Source: Mesostigma viride
Taxonomy: Eukaryota > Streptophyta > Mesostigmatophyceae > Mesostigmatales > Mesostigmataceae
Direction: 5' to 3'
Assembly: GCA_009746045.1 (NCBI GenBank)
Contig: RPFO01000076.1
Span: 1,626,554-1,688,553, forward strand
DNA: 62,000 nucleotides
How positions within the stretch are numbered: position 1 is the stretch's first letter; every line of letters starts with the position of its first letter. The position numbers and the translations under genes were made by a program. The notes beneath the pieces are model-generated. The model searched no databases. It had not been told where the DNA came from and worked only from the letters and a program-made list of their open reading frames with translations. Positions 32,323 through 43,099 of the stretch are shown one piece after another.

Positions 32323-32541
32323 GTTCGAAACTTCGTGGGGACAGTGCCGAGTAGGGATTATTTGGGAGGATCCGCCGGCGGCACCGGTCGGACCTAATTA
32401 ATCGCCTAGCGAGGTAGATATCGGACCTTCCCGGGATTAATATCGAATCAGTAATTCGATATCGAATTAGTAAGTCGATGCGGAAGTAAAACTCTAGTTA
32501 GGGAGCCGCTTAATATTCCGCCCCAACGCGCAAAGGTTTTA
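32323..32541 (-). repeat. S1 segment (inverted), left block
   Basis: Inverted copy of S1 following a half hairpin (32245-32322). It is followed by a further hairpin arm (32542-32577) where cargo 1 starts. It lacks the first ~30 bp next to the hairpin that the right-hand copy keeps. Confidence 0.8.
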
Positions 32542-32574
32542 AGTTGTACAAGCTACTGCTTATACTTTTTATGC

Positions 32575-34664
32575 GGAATCGGATTTCTCTGAAAATAGTT
32601 TCTTATAATGGGCGAGAACGAACGCCGCAATCGAAGTGTTCCTGACGGCGGCAAAGATTACGTGGCACGCTCTTGGGGTTCCCGTTTCGCTGGCACGGCC
32701 GGCGACTAGGGCCGTTTTTAGCGGATGATAATCAGTTTGGATTTTGTAACTGGGTGATTAGTTACGGGCAGTTTTCGTTGTTGTTCAGGCGGTTAAAAAG
32801 GTCGTATTTATAAGGCCTTTTAATTTTGTATGCTGGCCTGAAACTGCCTTTGATTGGCGACTAGTGTAGTTGAAAGTTCTGACTCGAATCATTTTGCTGA
32901 CATTCCGTAGTTGCCGGTCTGACATTAGTTGTGTCAGTAAGGCTGGGATTTTTTTTAGGGGCGTTGCCATGTAGCGTGTTGTGTCGTCTTTTTAGGGACC
33001 TTGCGAGGAAGGGGAAGGTCTTTTTTCTTGCATGTCGCTGGGCACGCGTTGACCGAGGCTATGGTGATGCAAGGAATGCCGACGCCTCCCCGGCCTTGTG
33101 CCCGCTCGGGCGCAGGGCTTAATTAAATTAACAGACGGGCGGCAGCCCCTGAGCTTCCGGTTTCACGGAAGTCACAGCGGCTGCCAAGTGTCCGGACTGA
33201 TTCTCACTTTGGAACTGGGTCCGGATGGTTGGGAATCTGCGCAGGAGGTTGGGCTGCGCTAGTGCAATATTCAGATCGAATATGAAGGGGAAGATCTGCT
33301 TGTCGAAACGGAAGGGCTGGCCTGCGTGGCAGCCTTGTACCTGAGGATGCTTGCGCTTCGGGTTAGGGTTCTGTGACGTTGGCTGGCCTGCCTTGGGCTG
33401 GTTCGTACCTGGGGATGCTTGCGCTCCGGGTTGGACTAGTTGAGGTCGTGGCGATAATTTTAATAAATTTAAAAATATTTTCACTCACACCGTTGTTTGG
33501 CGCGCGGTCTCGGCGCTGGGGGTGAGGGCTGATATGCGGCCTTGATTATATGCCTAACGGTAAATCTGTTAGCATGGTAGGTGCGGGGGTGTGCCCCCTG
33601 TCAAGGACGATGCTCTCCTAAAGGGGACGTGGCGAAATATAGTGAGAAACGAAACTTGGGGTTTCGGTAATTGCTTGATCGCTGTGTCTTCTGCTAATTT
33701 GTCTTCGCAACAACAACAACTCCTGTTGCCGGTCAGAGGGGAGGCCTTCTTTGGGGTCGGTGGCGGGCCCTGCAAAGGGTCAATTCGCGGGAATGTGGTT
33801 ACCCATAACAGTGCATCAATGCATCCACAGCTGCTGGTGTTAAAACGGGGTCCATTGCGGCAGGGCATTCTCGATGGACACGCGGTCCTGGGAGAGAGGG
33901 GAGCGGCTTTGAGTCAGCCAGGCGTGGGGGAGTTGGGGATTCGCAAACTTTGCTCGGAGAACTGCAAATGGCAGGGGACGCCATTTTGCTGTCCATTTTA
34001 AGCGACCACTTAATGTTTTCAATAAGAAGTTGGTGGAGTGGGAGCAATGGATACAGGAATCGGATTTCTCTGAAAAAAGTTTCTTATAATGGGCGAGAAC
34101 GAACGCCGCAATCGAAGTGTTCCTGACGGCGGCAAAGTTTACGTGGCACGCTCTTGGGGTTCCAGTTTCGCTGGCACGGCCGGCGACTAAGGCCGTTTTT
34201 AGCGGATGATAATCAGTTTGGATTTTGTAACTGGGTGATTAGTTACGGGCAGTTTTCGTTGTTGTTCAGGCGGTTAAAAAGGTCGTATTTATAAGGCCTT
34301 TTAATTTTGTATGCTGGCCTGAAACTGCCTTTGATTGGCGACTAGTGTAGTTAAAAGTTCTGACTCGAATCATTTTGCTGACATTCCGTAGTTGCCGGTC
34401 TGACATTAGTTGTGTCAGTAAGGCTGGGATTTTTTTTAGGGGCGTTGCCATGTAGCGTGTTGTGTCGTCTTTTTAGGGACCTTGCGAGGAAGGGGAAGGT
34501 CTTTTTTCTTGCCCACCCACCCTCCCTGTGTTTTGTTGTCTTGGGGATTCGCAAACTTTGCTCGGAGAACTGCAAATGGCAGGGGACGCCATTTTGCTGT
34601 CCATTTTAAGCGACCACTTAATGTTTTCAATAAGAAGTTGGTGGAGTGGGAGCAATGGATACAC
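32575..34664. repeat. Cargo 1: 1,481-bp direct duplication, second copy deleted inside
   Basis: Copy 1 is 32575-34055 and copy 2 begins at 34056, both with GGAATCGGATTTCTCTGAAA. Copy 2 lacks the part matching 33031-33932 and has 29 unrelated bases (34512-34540) there, then resumes at TTGGGGATTCGCAAAC. Both carry an identical minus-strand 61-residue frame (32785-32970 and 34266-34451), which may be chance given the near identity of the copies. The extra GC-richer segment in copy 1 has minus-strand frames with PGAQASPGTNQP that resemble PGVQASPGTEHQ in cargo 2. Function unknown. Confidence 0.75.
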
Positions 34665-34772
34665 GAAACCTTTTTGCTAAGGTTAACGCATATTCTTACA
34701 TCCTGCGCATGCAGGATGTAAGAATATGCGTTAACCTTAGCAAAAAGGTTTCCGCATAAAAAGTATAAGCAG
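34665..34772. repeat. Central hairpin H4
   Basis: GAAACCTTTTTGCTAAGG through TCCTGCGCATGCAGGA and back to GGTTTCCGCATAAAAAGTAT. The centre is CCTGCGCATGCAGG rather than CCTGCGCAGG. The left outer part of the arm is missing. It separates the two cargo segments. Confidence 0.85.
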
Positions 34773-36829
34773 TTCATGTCCCACGTAGCTCCCACAAAAA
34801 CCAGCATCTTCATTAAAACAATAAGTGGAAGCATACATGTGACACTATCGACATGCCCGGAGGCACGCCGTTCAAGGCCTTCATGAAGTACGTTGCCCTA
34901 GAGGCAACCAAGACAAGGGTGGGTGGGTGGGGAGCAAAGAAAGAGGCCGACAAAACCAGCCAGAGCGGCTTTTAGTCGCAAAACCTCCCTTATTATCCCT
35001 AGCTAACTGACGTCATTAAACCCTTATGTTCAGTGATGCTAGTAAGATGCTAACCGTACAGACCGGGGGTAGAATATCCCGAATCTGCACGGCTAGTATT
35101 AAACAATGCGTAGGCTGTTCTTTTCAGGGGCACTGCACCTCACGCCCCGTTCCGCCCAGGTATAATCAACCCAAGCGCGGAACGCACATTTTATTTAATT
35201 CATTTTTCAACCATGCACTATACTGCATCTACTAATCACAAAAGCTCTAGCCAAACAGCTACGAGAAAACACTACGACCTATAAGCCGCTCATCCAGCGG
35301 CCTCTTGTTCCCGCATTCACGTATAGAAGAAACTCCGTTCAAAGAACCCCGATTCATGTCCCACGTAGCTCCCACAAAAACCAGCATCTTCATTAAAACA
35401 ATAAGTGGAAGCATACATGTGACACTATCGACATGCCCGGAGGCACGCCGTTCAAGGCCTTCATGAAGTACGTTGCCCAATCACCCCCGCCCTGGCTTTC
35501 CCTTGAAGCCGCACTCCACCTTGCTCGTTGTCACAAGTGACCGCCCTGCCGCAAAACGGGAGCCCCCCCACATCGGGAGGCGTGTGCCCGGCGGCTGTGG
35601 ATGCATGGCCAAACCCAAAAGGGCCCAGCGCATTTGCACTGCGATTGCGCACGGCCAGCCTATCATGACCCCTCTCGGGGCCCCGAGTCGGTACCGCTAT
35701 GGCCGTCTCCCCATAGACCCGGGGTGCTTCGAGAAAAAACGTGGACCTAGCCCAGGCCCCGCCAGCCCGGATGCCCGAGGCCACAGCCCCAGGCACCTGG
35801 CTGAACGAGAGTCCGTTCAGCCAAGACCGCATTCCCCCCCGAGGTTTCTATGCGTGGGGAAAAAATTTCTAGCTTAGGCGCTTCTCCCATCGCCGTCCCC
35901 AGCCCCAACCCCCCCCCCTCGGCGGAAGGCAATTGCAAAGTTTGCTGGCCAGCAGCAATTTCCGAAGAAAAAGCCTCAGGCCGCGGACCGAGACACGGGT
36001 CGCCAGTGCCAGCCATCCGGCTCCAACCCGGGGTGCAAGCATCCCCAGGTACGGAGCACCAGCTCGCGCACTGGGCCGACCAAGCGACAGTTGAGCACCT
36101 GTCACGGCACCCGGCCCACCAAAGACCCCAAGCTGGGGAAAAGGTGCGGACCGGAGGTAATCATTTTCTTTTCTTTTAGGGCGAGGAACTACGCCTGGCC
36201 GGTTAACAACTGGAAGTCTCACCACTGGCCAAGTGGCCGGTGCAACCAGTGCTTTTGGGATTTTGCTCCGCAGCACCCATAGCTGCGGCTGCCGCCGCAA
36301 CGACAACGAGCAAAGAAAGAGCATCTTCATTAAAACAATAAGTGGAAGCATACATGTGACACTATCGACATGCCCGGAGGCACGCCGTTCAAGGCCTTCA
36401 TGAAGTACGAGCAAAGAAAGAGGCCGACAAAACCAGCCAGAGCGGCTTTTAGTCGCAAAACCTCCCTTATCCCTAGCTAACTGACGTCATTAAACCCTTA
36501 TGTTCAGTGATGCTAGTAAGATGCTAACCGTACAGACCGGGGGTAGAATATCCCGAATCTGCACGGCTAGTATTAAATAATGCGTAGGCTGTTCTTTTCA
36601 GGGCGGCACTGCACCTCACGCCCCGTTCCGCCCGGGTATAATCAACCCAAGCGCGGAACGCACATTTTATTTAATTCATTTTTCAACCATGCACTATAGT
36701 GCATCTACTAATCACAAAAGCTCTAGCCAAACAGCTACGAGAAAACACTACGACCTATAAGCCGCTCATCCAGCGGCCTCTTGTTCCCGCATTCACGTAT
36801 AGAAGAAACTCCGTTCAAAGAACCCCGAT
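34773..36829. repeat. Cargo 2: duplicated segments around a GC-rich insert
   Basis: Unit T (TTCATGTCCCACGTAGCTCC ... GAAGTACGTTGCCC) occurs at 34773-34899, 35353-35479 and in part at 36319-36408. Unit U (GAGCAAAGAAAGAGGCCGAC ... AAAGAACCCCGAT) occurs at about 34931-35352 and 36408-36829, so the duplication offset is about 1,477 bp. Between them 35480-36318 is GC-richer and unique, with several overlapping frames. One + frame ends with WPSGRCNQCFWDFAPQHP, and AACCCGGGGTGCAAGCATCC is also present inverted in cargo 1 near 33413. This could be captured host sequence; I recognise no product. Confidence 0.7.
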
Positions 36830-36840
36830 AGCTTGTACAA

Positions 36841-37087
36841 CTTAAAACCTTGCGCACTGGGGCAAAATATTAAGCGGTTCCCTAACTAGGGTTTACTTCC
36901 GCATCGAATTACTAATTCGATATCGAATTACTGATTCGATATTAATCCCGGGAAGGTCCGATATCTACCTCGTTAGGCGATTAATTAGGTCCGACCGGTG
37001 CCCCGGAGGATCCTTCCCAAATAATCCCTACTCGGCACTGTCCCCACGAGGTTTCGAACCCATGACTTCCGCGCCGCGCCGGTTCTA
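36841..37087 (+). repeat. S1 segment (forward), right block
   Basis: Near-identical to 32001-32244, preceded by the hairpin-arm end AGCTTGTACAACTT (36830-36843). Confidence 0.85.
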
Positions 37088-37237
37088 AGTTGTACAAGCT
37101 ACTGCTTATACTTTTTATGCGCAAACCTTTTAGTAAGGGTAACGCATATTCTTACATCCTGCGCAGGATGTAAGAATATGCGTTACCCTTACTAAAAGGT
37201 TTGCGCATAAAAAGTATAAGCAGTAGCTTGTACAACT
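37088..37237. repeat. Hairpin H5
   Basis: 75-bp arms centred on CCTGCGCAGG, from AGTTGTACAAGCTACTGC to its complement. The arms differ from H1 by TATGCGCAAACC and TAGTAAGGG, yet remain perfectly complementary to each other. This indicates copying or gene conversion of one arm from the other. Confidence 0.9.
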
Positions 37238-37470
37238 TAGAACCGGCGCGGCGCGGAAGTCATGGGTTCGAAACCTCGTGGGGACAGTGCCGAGAAGGGA
37301 TTATTTGGGAAGGATCCGCCGGGGCACCGGTCGGACCTAACGAGGTAGATATCGGACCTTCCCGGGATTAATATCGAATCAGTAATTCGATATCGAATTA
37401 GTAATTCGATGCGGGAGTAAACCCTAGTTAGGGAACCGCTTAATATTTCGCCCCAATGCGCAAGGTTTTA
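37238..37470 (-). repeat. S1 segment (inverted), right block
   Basis: Inverted copy of S1 starting TAGAACCGGCGCGGCGCGG and carrying GGTTCGAAACC (37265-37275) on the + strand. It lacks about 15 bp (the AATTAATCGCC part) found in the other copies. Confidence 0.85.
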
Positions 37471-37622
37471 AGTTGTACAAGCTACTGCTTATACTTTTTA
37501 TGCGGAAACCTTTTTGCTAAGGTTAACGCATATTCTTACATCCTGCGCAGGATGTAAGAATATGCGTTAACCTTAGCAAAAAGGTTTCCGCATAAAAAGT
37601 ATAAGCAGAAGCTTGTACAACT
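37471..37622. repeat. Hairpin H6, right end of composite element
   Basis: Palindrome centred on CCTGCGCAGG. Its right arm ends AGCTTGTACAACT directly before the GTCCC target duplication. Confidence 0.9.
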
Positions 37623-37627
37623 GTCCC

Positions 37628-39982
37628 AGAGGACAGAATCAAAAGCCTTGATGAAGTCGACGAAGATCAGGATGGCGGGAAACTCACTAGGTACAGGAGA
37701 GCGATTTCCTCGAAGAGGCGACGCGCGACGAAGATGGCCATGACGGTGTTGCGCCCAGGACGAAAGCCCATTTGACTTTCCCCTAGGTGACGGTCGAGAG
37801 CAGAACGAAGGCGGTTGAGGATCATGCGCATGCATGAACAACTTTGAGTGCGGCGCTCTGGATGCAGACTCCTCGGTAGTTGGCGGGGTCGTAATGCAGG
37901 GGAACCTTTGTTTTTGTACAGCATAATACGGTAGCTGTGCTGCCAGTCAGGAATCGGCGGCGCGTCGGCAAGGAGGATCCGGTTGCAGACGTCAAGCAGG
38001 AACCCCACGAGCGCCGTCAGCTTAATCACCGGGGCGGGGAGCTGGTCCGGTCCAACGGCGGCGTAGAAGCGGAGTTGCTTGGCGGCGGTGCTCAGCTCGA
38101 GCTCAGTGAACGGCGGTAGCTCGTTGGGGTCGGCCAGGGGTTCCGTCAGGGCTGGGTACGTGTAGTCCTGCTCAGCGGCGGCCGAGCGGCGGGGGCGGCG
38201 CAGGAACGTCCGCAGGCGCTACTGCCAGGCGCGCGGCCGCCAGAGGGCCAAGCGGCGGAGGCGGCGGGGGGGCGCCGAGCAGCCGGGACTGGGAGGAATA
38301 CCACTGGTCGAGCTGCTGCTGCGGTGAGCCAGAGAGCGTCCGCGGCGCCGGCTGCGCGCCGCCGGCGGGCCGTTGGGCGTGACTCAGGCGGGTCCAGGCG
38401 TATTTGCCGTGCTGGTCCTTGAGGTGGGCGAAGTATACTCGCGGACATGAAGGTCCTCCTGCATGCTCCTTGGTCGCCTGCCGGATGGCCGAGTGGTAAT
38501 CGGCTTTGAGGCGGGCGTAGCGGGCGGGGTCGCGGTTGCCGGTCGCGCAGGGCTTGCCGGGCCTGGATGACGGCGGGGAGCCGGTGCAGGCTGGTGAAGC
38601 GGGGCGGGCGGCGGGGGGGCCGGCAGCAGGGCCCCGGCTGCGGGCAGCTTGCCAGCGAGGTGCTGAAGGGCCGAAGCCGGGCCGGCAGCGAACATCTGGG
38701 CGTGGCTGGCCGGGATGTCCAGCGCGTCGACGAACGCCTCTGCCGCGCGCTTGTGGGTGCGTTTTTCAGGGAAGTCCTCCAGAGCGTCGTCAGATTTCTC
38801 AAGCAACTGCAGTGTGCGCAAATCAGGTGGTGCCACGTGCTTACGAAAGGGCGAGGGGAATCGCAGGCGGATGCGGGCGGTGACGATGCGATGATCGGAG
38901 CGCACCAGGAGGATCACGTGCGAGCGAGCAGCTAGTACAGATCCTTGATGACGCTTGCGCATTACAACATAGTCGATGCAGCGTTCAGTGCCAGTTGGCG
39001 AGGTGTGTGTGACCAAAGCATCTGGACTATGTGGAAAGCGGGTGTTGGCAGTGACCAAATCGCATGTCGTAAGCAAATAATCAAAAAGTGCAGTGTTGGC
39101 ATTGGAGACCGTACCGTGGGGGGCGTGCTGACATCCGGCGCCAGTACCCGGTGGTAGCGTTGCGTTGGCGTCCAGTAGCAGAGCGAGGTAGTTGCGACCA
39201 GGGGTGCCGTTCGCCAGGTTCTCCAGCACAGCAAAGAAGTCCTTGCGATCTTGTTCTGGGTGGCCGGAGTGGGGTGCGTAACCGACGCCCACCGTCAGGG
39301 CGTAGGTCGAGTGGCCCTCCACGGAATGGAAGGTGGCCACAAGGGGCCGAGCGTTGACCAGCTGGGGTTCGCCCATGTGTCGTACGGCGAGCGGGGAGCA
39401 GAGGAGACCGATGCCCCCGTTCCCGGTGCCGTCGCCCCCTCCGTAGTAGTACCGCCAGCCGTCAATGTCGTCAGCAGCAAGGGCAGTCGGTCCGCGGGCC
39501 GATGCAGTGCGCCTGTGTTCTTGGATTCCCAGGATGGCGATATTATTGTCGATGCAGAGACCAATAAGATTGGAGACTCGATGGCACTGACAGTCGTCGC
39601 TGCGCAGGCAGTGACAGCGGTCAGCGTCGGGCTGGAGCGTGCGGGCGTTGAAGGTGGCGATGACCAAGGGCGCGCGTTGACCGAAAAGCGGGGTGCAGGC
39701 GTGGGTGGGGGCGGAGATGGAGCAGGGCGGTGATGGGGGTGGGGGTGGAGGTGGTGGGGTAGGGGGGGCGGGTTGAGGACTTATGCTTTCAATCACCGTT
39801 TCGATTCTTCCTGCCAACGCGTTGAGGGGCATCTGCCTCCATATGACAGACAAACCAGGAGGCTGCCCGGGTGTGAGCCTGTCATGTCTAGGGTAGCACA
39901 TGTCCATGCCGAGTCTATCATGGAGAAGTCCATGGGTGGCAGTCCTGCCGCGCGCGGCGTGGGGCACGCCAGGTGAGAACAT
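37628..39982 (-). pseudogene. LINE B, N-terminal part: APE-like endonuclease, linker and RT fingers
   Basis: Minus strand. An open frame of 532 residues (39982 to 38384) holds the endonuclease-exonuclease-phosphatase domain that nicks target DNA. Motifs in order: LVIATFNARTL, AILGIQEHRR (metal-binding Glu), LTVGVGYAPHSG, YLALLLDANATLPPGTG, NTRFPHSPDALVTHTS, CIDYVVMRKRHQGS and VRSDHRIVTARIRLRF (catalytic SDH). It is followed by a Pro/Ala-rich linker. In other frames come RT blocks RIMLYKNKGSP, QMGFRPGRNTVMAIFVARRL and ILIFVDFIKAFDSVLWD, up to the composite insertion. The YADD part lies at 31459-31841. Frame breaks in the linker and RT make it inactive. The 5' end near 39990 abuts truncated element T copy 2. 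Confidence 0.87.
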
Positions 39983-40010
39983 AACGCCCAGGAGGCCAGG
40001 TTGACGACGT

Positions 40011-40182
40011 ATTAAAATTAAATTAAATTAAATTACAACATGCCTCCGTTGGGAGATCATGTAGCACATATTCCATGATGGATGGGAGGAGTGGAGGAAG
40101 CCGCGTAATCGAACTAACCTAACTCTAAGCTATCTAGTCTAGAAAATCCTAACTACACTACTCATCAAAACGCCTCCTCCTC
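40011..40182 (-). mobile_element. SR1-like insertion with 12-bp target duplication
   Basis: Flanked by TTGACGACGTAT (39999-40010 and 40183-40194); T copy 1 has this sequence once. Begins with a (TAAAT)n tract and CTCCGTTGGGAGATCATGTA, like 17331-17620, then diverges. Confidence 0.7.
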
Positions 40183-40435
40183 TTGACGACGTATACATCA
40201 CCTAAATACTGCACAACTGCAACCTGCTATGGCTGACATGCAAGCAACGTCAAGTAGGATGGCGGTCTTAGAGAGGCTGGGCAGAGGTCGGTAGAAATAA
40301 GTGGAAAACTGGTAGAAACTAGGTAGAAACACGATATACTTACGCCTGCAAGCACTATTGAGCCGGTGGCAGAGGCCATTTCCATGAAAATACAGCATAC
40401 CGTAGCAATAGCCACGGTCATGCATGCCTTGACAT

Positions 40436-42150
40436 GTCGTCTGTCCCACTACCTCTGGATAGGACTGAGTTTTTCTCAGTCCTCTCCTGAGGACCGAGTT
40501 TTGAGGTTCTGTACAAAATTCGCCCCGGTCAGAATGTTTGACAAAAAAATTCTCTCAAAATTTATTCAAATACTACGTGAAAAGATCTTTCTTAGACATA
40601 TTTTTTGGATTTTTTTGGATTTGGTATGAGCGGCTAAATGTACGGTCAAAGTACAGGTGGTAAGGGTACTTTTCCACGTGAAACGCGAGTTCCGGAAATG
40701 CACGACCTAGCCATGGCGGCTCGCGCCCATGCATGCAGTTTACGTTTGCGGACGAGTTAGCTGTCCAAACTCAGGAAATAGATTTTATATGTCCTATAGA
40801 TGATAAATCCTAATTTTTAGCTCGCAGGGAAGCGATTTACCCGGTGTCGGCACTGTTCTTGCTGGAAAAAAACTGCGATAAGGCAGGTCGACGGAATTGA
40901 TGACTGCGCTTGCTTTCCGGCGCAATTTCAATGGCTGATAGGTTTCTTTCTACATTTTAACATGTATTGTATTAGAATAAATTGAGTGGCAGTATAGATT
41001 TGATGATTTCGACCACTCTGTCACGTCATGGTCTATGTGCCGCAAAGTGCCACTTTTGCGGGCACCGCCTGGGCCAAGGTAACGCCAGCCGTGCCAGGTA
41101 AAGTCGGATTATCGTTGCCTCTTCGTTTCTTGATGTTCTTACATGAGTTTAAGCTTGCCAGGCGTTGTCAGGTTCAAGTCTTGATGCTCTTTCTTGACCG
41201 TTGCCTGCCCCTCTCTAAAACCCCCTTTTCAGATGATGTTAGCAGGCATTTGCCTTAACCCAGTGTAGTTGTGCAGGGTTTTAGGAGCTGTGCAGGTTTG
41301 AACACCTTCATAGATGTTAGTTATTCTTTTGCTACGTTCATACTGCATGATTGTGTGGCCACGGCCTGCGTCAAGGGTGCTTTCAAGCTTATACGGGTGA
41401 GTGAAAAGTCTTGGTGACAAACCACTGCCATCATGTGCCAGCAACTATGTTGGCCACATCATGGCAAGGCAAAACAGTTATAGCCATATCTATTGTTGTT
41501 ATAAACAATGGAAAGATGCTTAACCTACCCATTATATTGGTGGTTGACACTTATAACATAACCCTTTGTTGGTAGGTATCCAAGCCCATTCCCTACGTGC
41601 ATGCATAGGCTCTCACTACATGATAAGGTATGATACAACTGCAGCATGATGATGCAAGTGTGTTGTCCTGTTACACTTGAAGGGAAATGAGGTGATTGGG
41701 ATGGTTGGTGGCCACGGTGGTGTGTAGTATGACCGCACTTACATGCTAGCAAAGTTAGCAAAAGCCCCATTCCTCTCCTGAGGACTGAGAGTTTTTTAAT
41801 TGTTTCAGGCAGTGGCAGTGGCCAAATTGAGCCCAGTTTTTTGCCACGTTTCAAGAACTATATTGTTTACATGCCTATATTTTTCTAACGTGCACCATGA
41901 TTTGATTAAATTTTCCCCACTCGCTCTTATCCCGAAAAATGCAAATTCGCCAAGGGTGTCATATGTCCGAGTAATTTCCAGGTGTTTGGGTCAAGTTTTC
42001 ACTAACGCAGCATTTTTTCCAGCAAATTGACATCAAATACACCCTCGAACCACATCAAAACATTTGGGATGGACCCCCCACCTAGTCGCTACACCCGGTT
42101 GAAAAAGGTCAACTCAGTCCTCTTTTGAGGACTGAGTTGGGACAGACGAC
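40436..42150. mobile_element. 1.7 kb TIR element nested in T copy 2
   Basis: Terminal inverted repeat GTCGTCTGTCCCA (40436-40448) and TGGGACAGACGAC (42138-42150), with weaker pairing further out. It interrupts a stretch continuous in T copy 1 near 17907-17920 (GCAAATAGCGTAAGGCGTG). Inside are several CTCAGTCCTC/GAGGACTGAG motifs near both ends (about 40472-40497, 41775-41792, 42118-42136). No recognisable transposase. The longest open frames are under 120 residues and lack known motifs. Confidence 0.7.
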
Positions 42151-42825
42151 GAGTTAAGCTATTTGCAGGCACCATCATGCCCAGAGCCGTACCCAATAAA
42201 AGTCTGCACAAATCTCGGTTTAGCCGAGAGTCCGGGCGTTCGGAATGAATAAACATGTGCTAAGACGTTTTCACGTTTGTTGCTTTCTGACGAAATGTGC
42301 TAAGAAGTCGAAACACCATGGAAATACCGGCCAAGCATGGTGCCGCAGCAGACTCGAGTCTTGCCGTAATAATATGTGTGCTGGTTCCAGGGTTTCCGCA
42401 TGAAAGTTGGGTGAGAAACTGGAAAAATCTAGCTACGTTTCCTTTGCCCCAGTACCTCAAGAAACTCGTATAAACCTAATGATCAACCTTTGGACGCATC
42501 ATCATGGTCGTGCCACCCAACAGCCACTGAAATTCGCGCGAAAACTGCGGGATCTACCTGCCGCCATCGCCGTCGTCTTCACCTTTGTCCCACGAAAATG
42601 CCTGACTTCAGTGGTACATATTTGTTTGCAGCTGTCACAAAAAATTAAATCCAAAAAATGCCAGGATTTTTTCTTGAGTTCTACAGGATGCAAGGAGTCC
42701 ATCCACCGAGTTTCAGACCGAAAATCTCGTATCTACTGTGTCTGCCACGTGTCAGATTACAACGCGATACATCGCGTTCCAACCCTACAACGCGATACAT
42801 CGCGTTGTAAAAAAACACGAGTTAA

Positions 42826-43041
42826 TAACATGTGACCACGTCGTTGAAATTCTGCTATTTTGCTGAAATTTTCACGCGTTTTCTGGGATTCCCGCCAATT
42901 TTCGACTGTGTGTGCATGAAACGCTGCTGGACTGGTAACTCTGGCATTTCAGCAACCGTAGCTCGATCGAGTTACGGTCCTAGGACGTTTAGCTGTACGA
43001 GTAACTATTTCAAGTCTGCTTCGTAAGACTGCTAGGGTTAG
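42826..43041. other. Spacer between element T copy 2 and the 41-bp-TIR transposon
   Basis: About 216 bp of unremarkable DNA with no ORF I can support. It holds a small inverted pair CGTAGCTCGATCGAGTTACG near 42957-42976. Confidence 0.4.
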
Positions 43042-43099
43042 TAGAGAGTTTTTGCAGAAGCTTTAGCTTTGACTTTAGCTTTGGCAGGAAATTTCTATG

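Larger units (their letters stand above)
31847..37622. mobile_element. Composite foldback element (5.8 kb) inserted in LINE B
   Basis: Starts AGTTGTACAAGCTACTGC, ends with its reverse complement (one mismatch), and is flanked by a 5-bp duplication GTCCC (31842-31846 and 37623-37627). The uninterrupted LINE A sequence (CGTCCCAGAG near 16947) shows the empty site. Layout: left block 31847-32577 (hairpin, S1, half hairpin, inverted S1, arm); cargo 1 (32575-34664, a duplicated sequence); a central hairpin (34665-34772); cargo 2 (34773-36829, another duplicated sequence); right block 36830-37622 (S1, hairpin, inverted S1, hairpin). No transposase is recognisable, so it is non-autonomous. Either two foldback elements mobilised the DNA between them, or it grew by nested insertion. 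Confidence 0.8.
40001..42825 (-). mobile_element. TIR element T, copy 2 (reverse, truncated, with two inserts)
   Basis: Reverse-complement relative of 16990-19036. It ends at 42825 with AACACGAGTTAA and has the palindrome AACGCGATACATCGCGTT twice (42761-42778, 42789-42806). Shared blocks include ATTCATTCCGAACG, CTCGGCTAAACCGAGA and GGCATGATGGTGCCTGCAAA. The part matching 18200-19036 is missing, so the left end is truncated at LINE B. Inserts are 40011-40182 and 40436-42150. No coding capacity seen. Confidence 0.78.

Noticed and set aside
31847-37622. CRISPR-like or integron-like array because of repeated palindromes
   Set aside because: Repeats are long hairpins at irregular distances in eukaryotic transposon context, with no spacers, cas genes or integrase.
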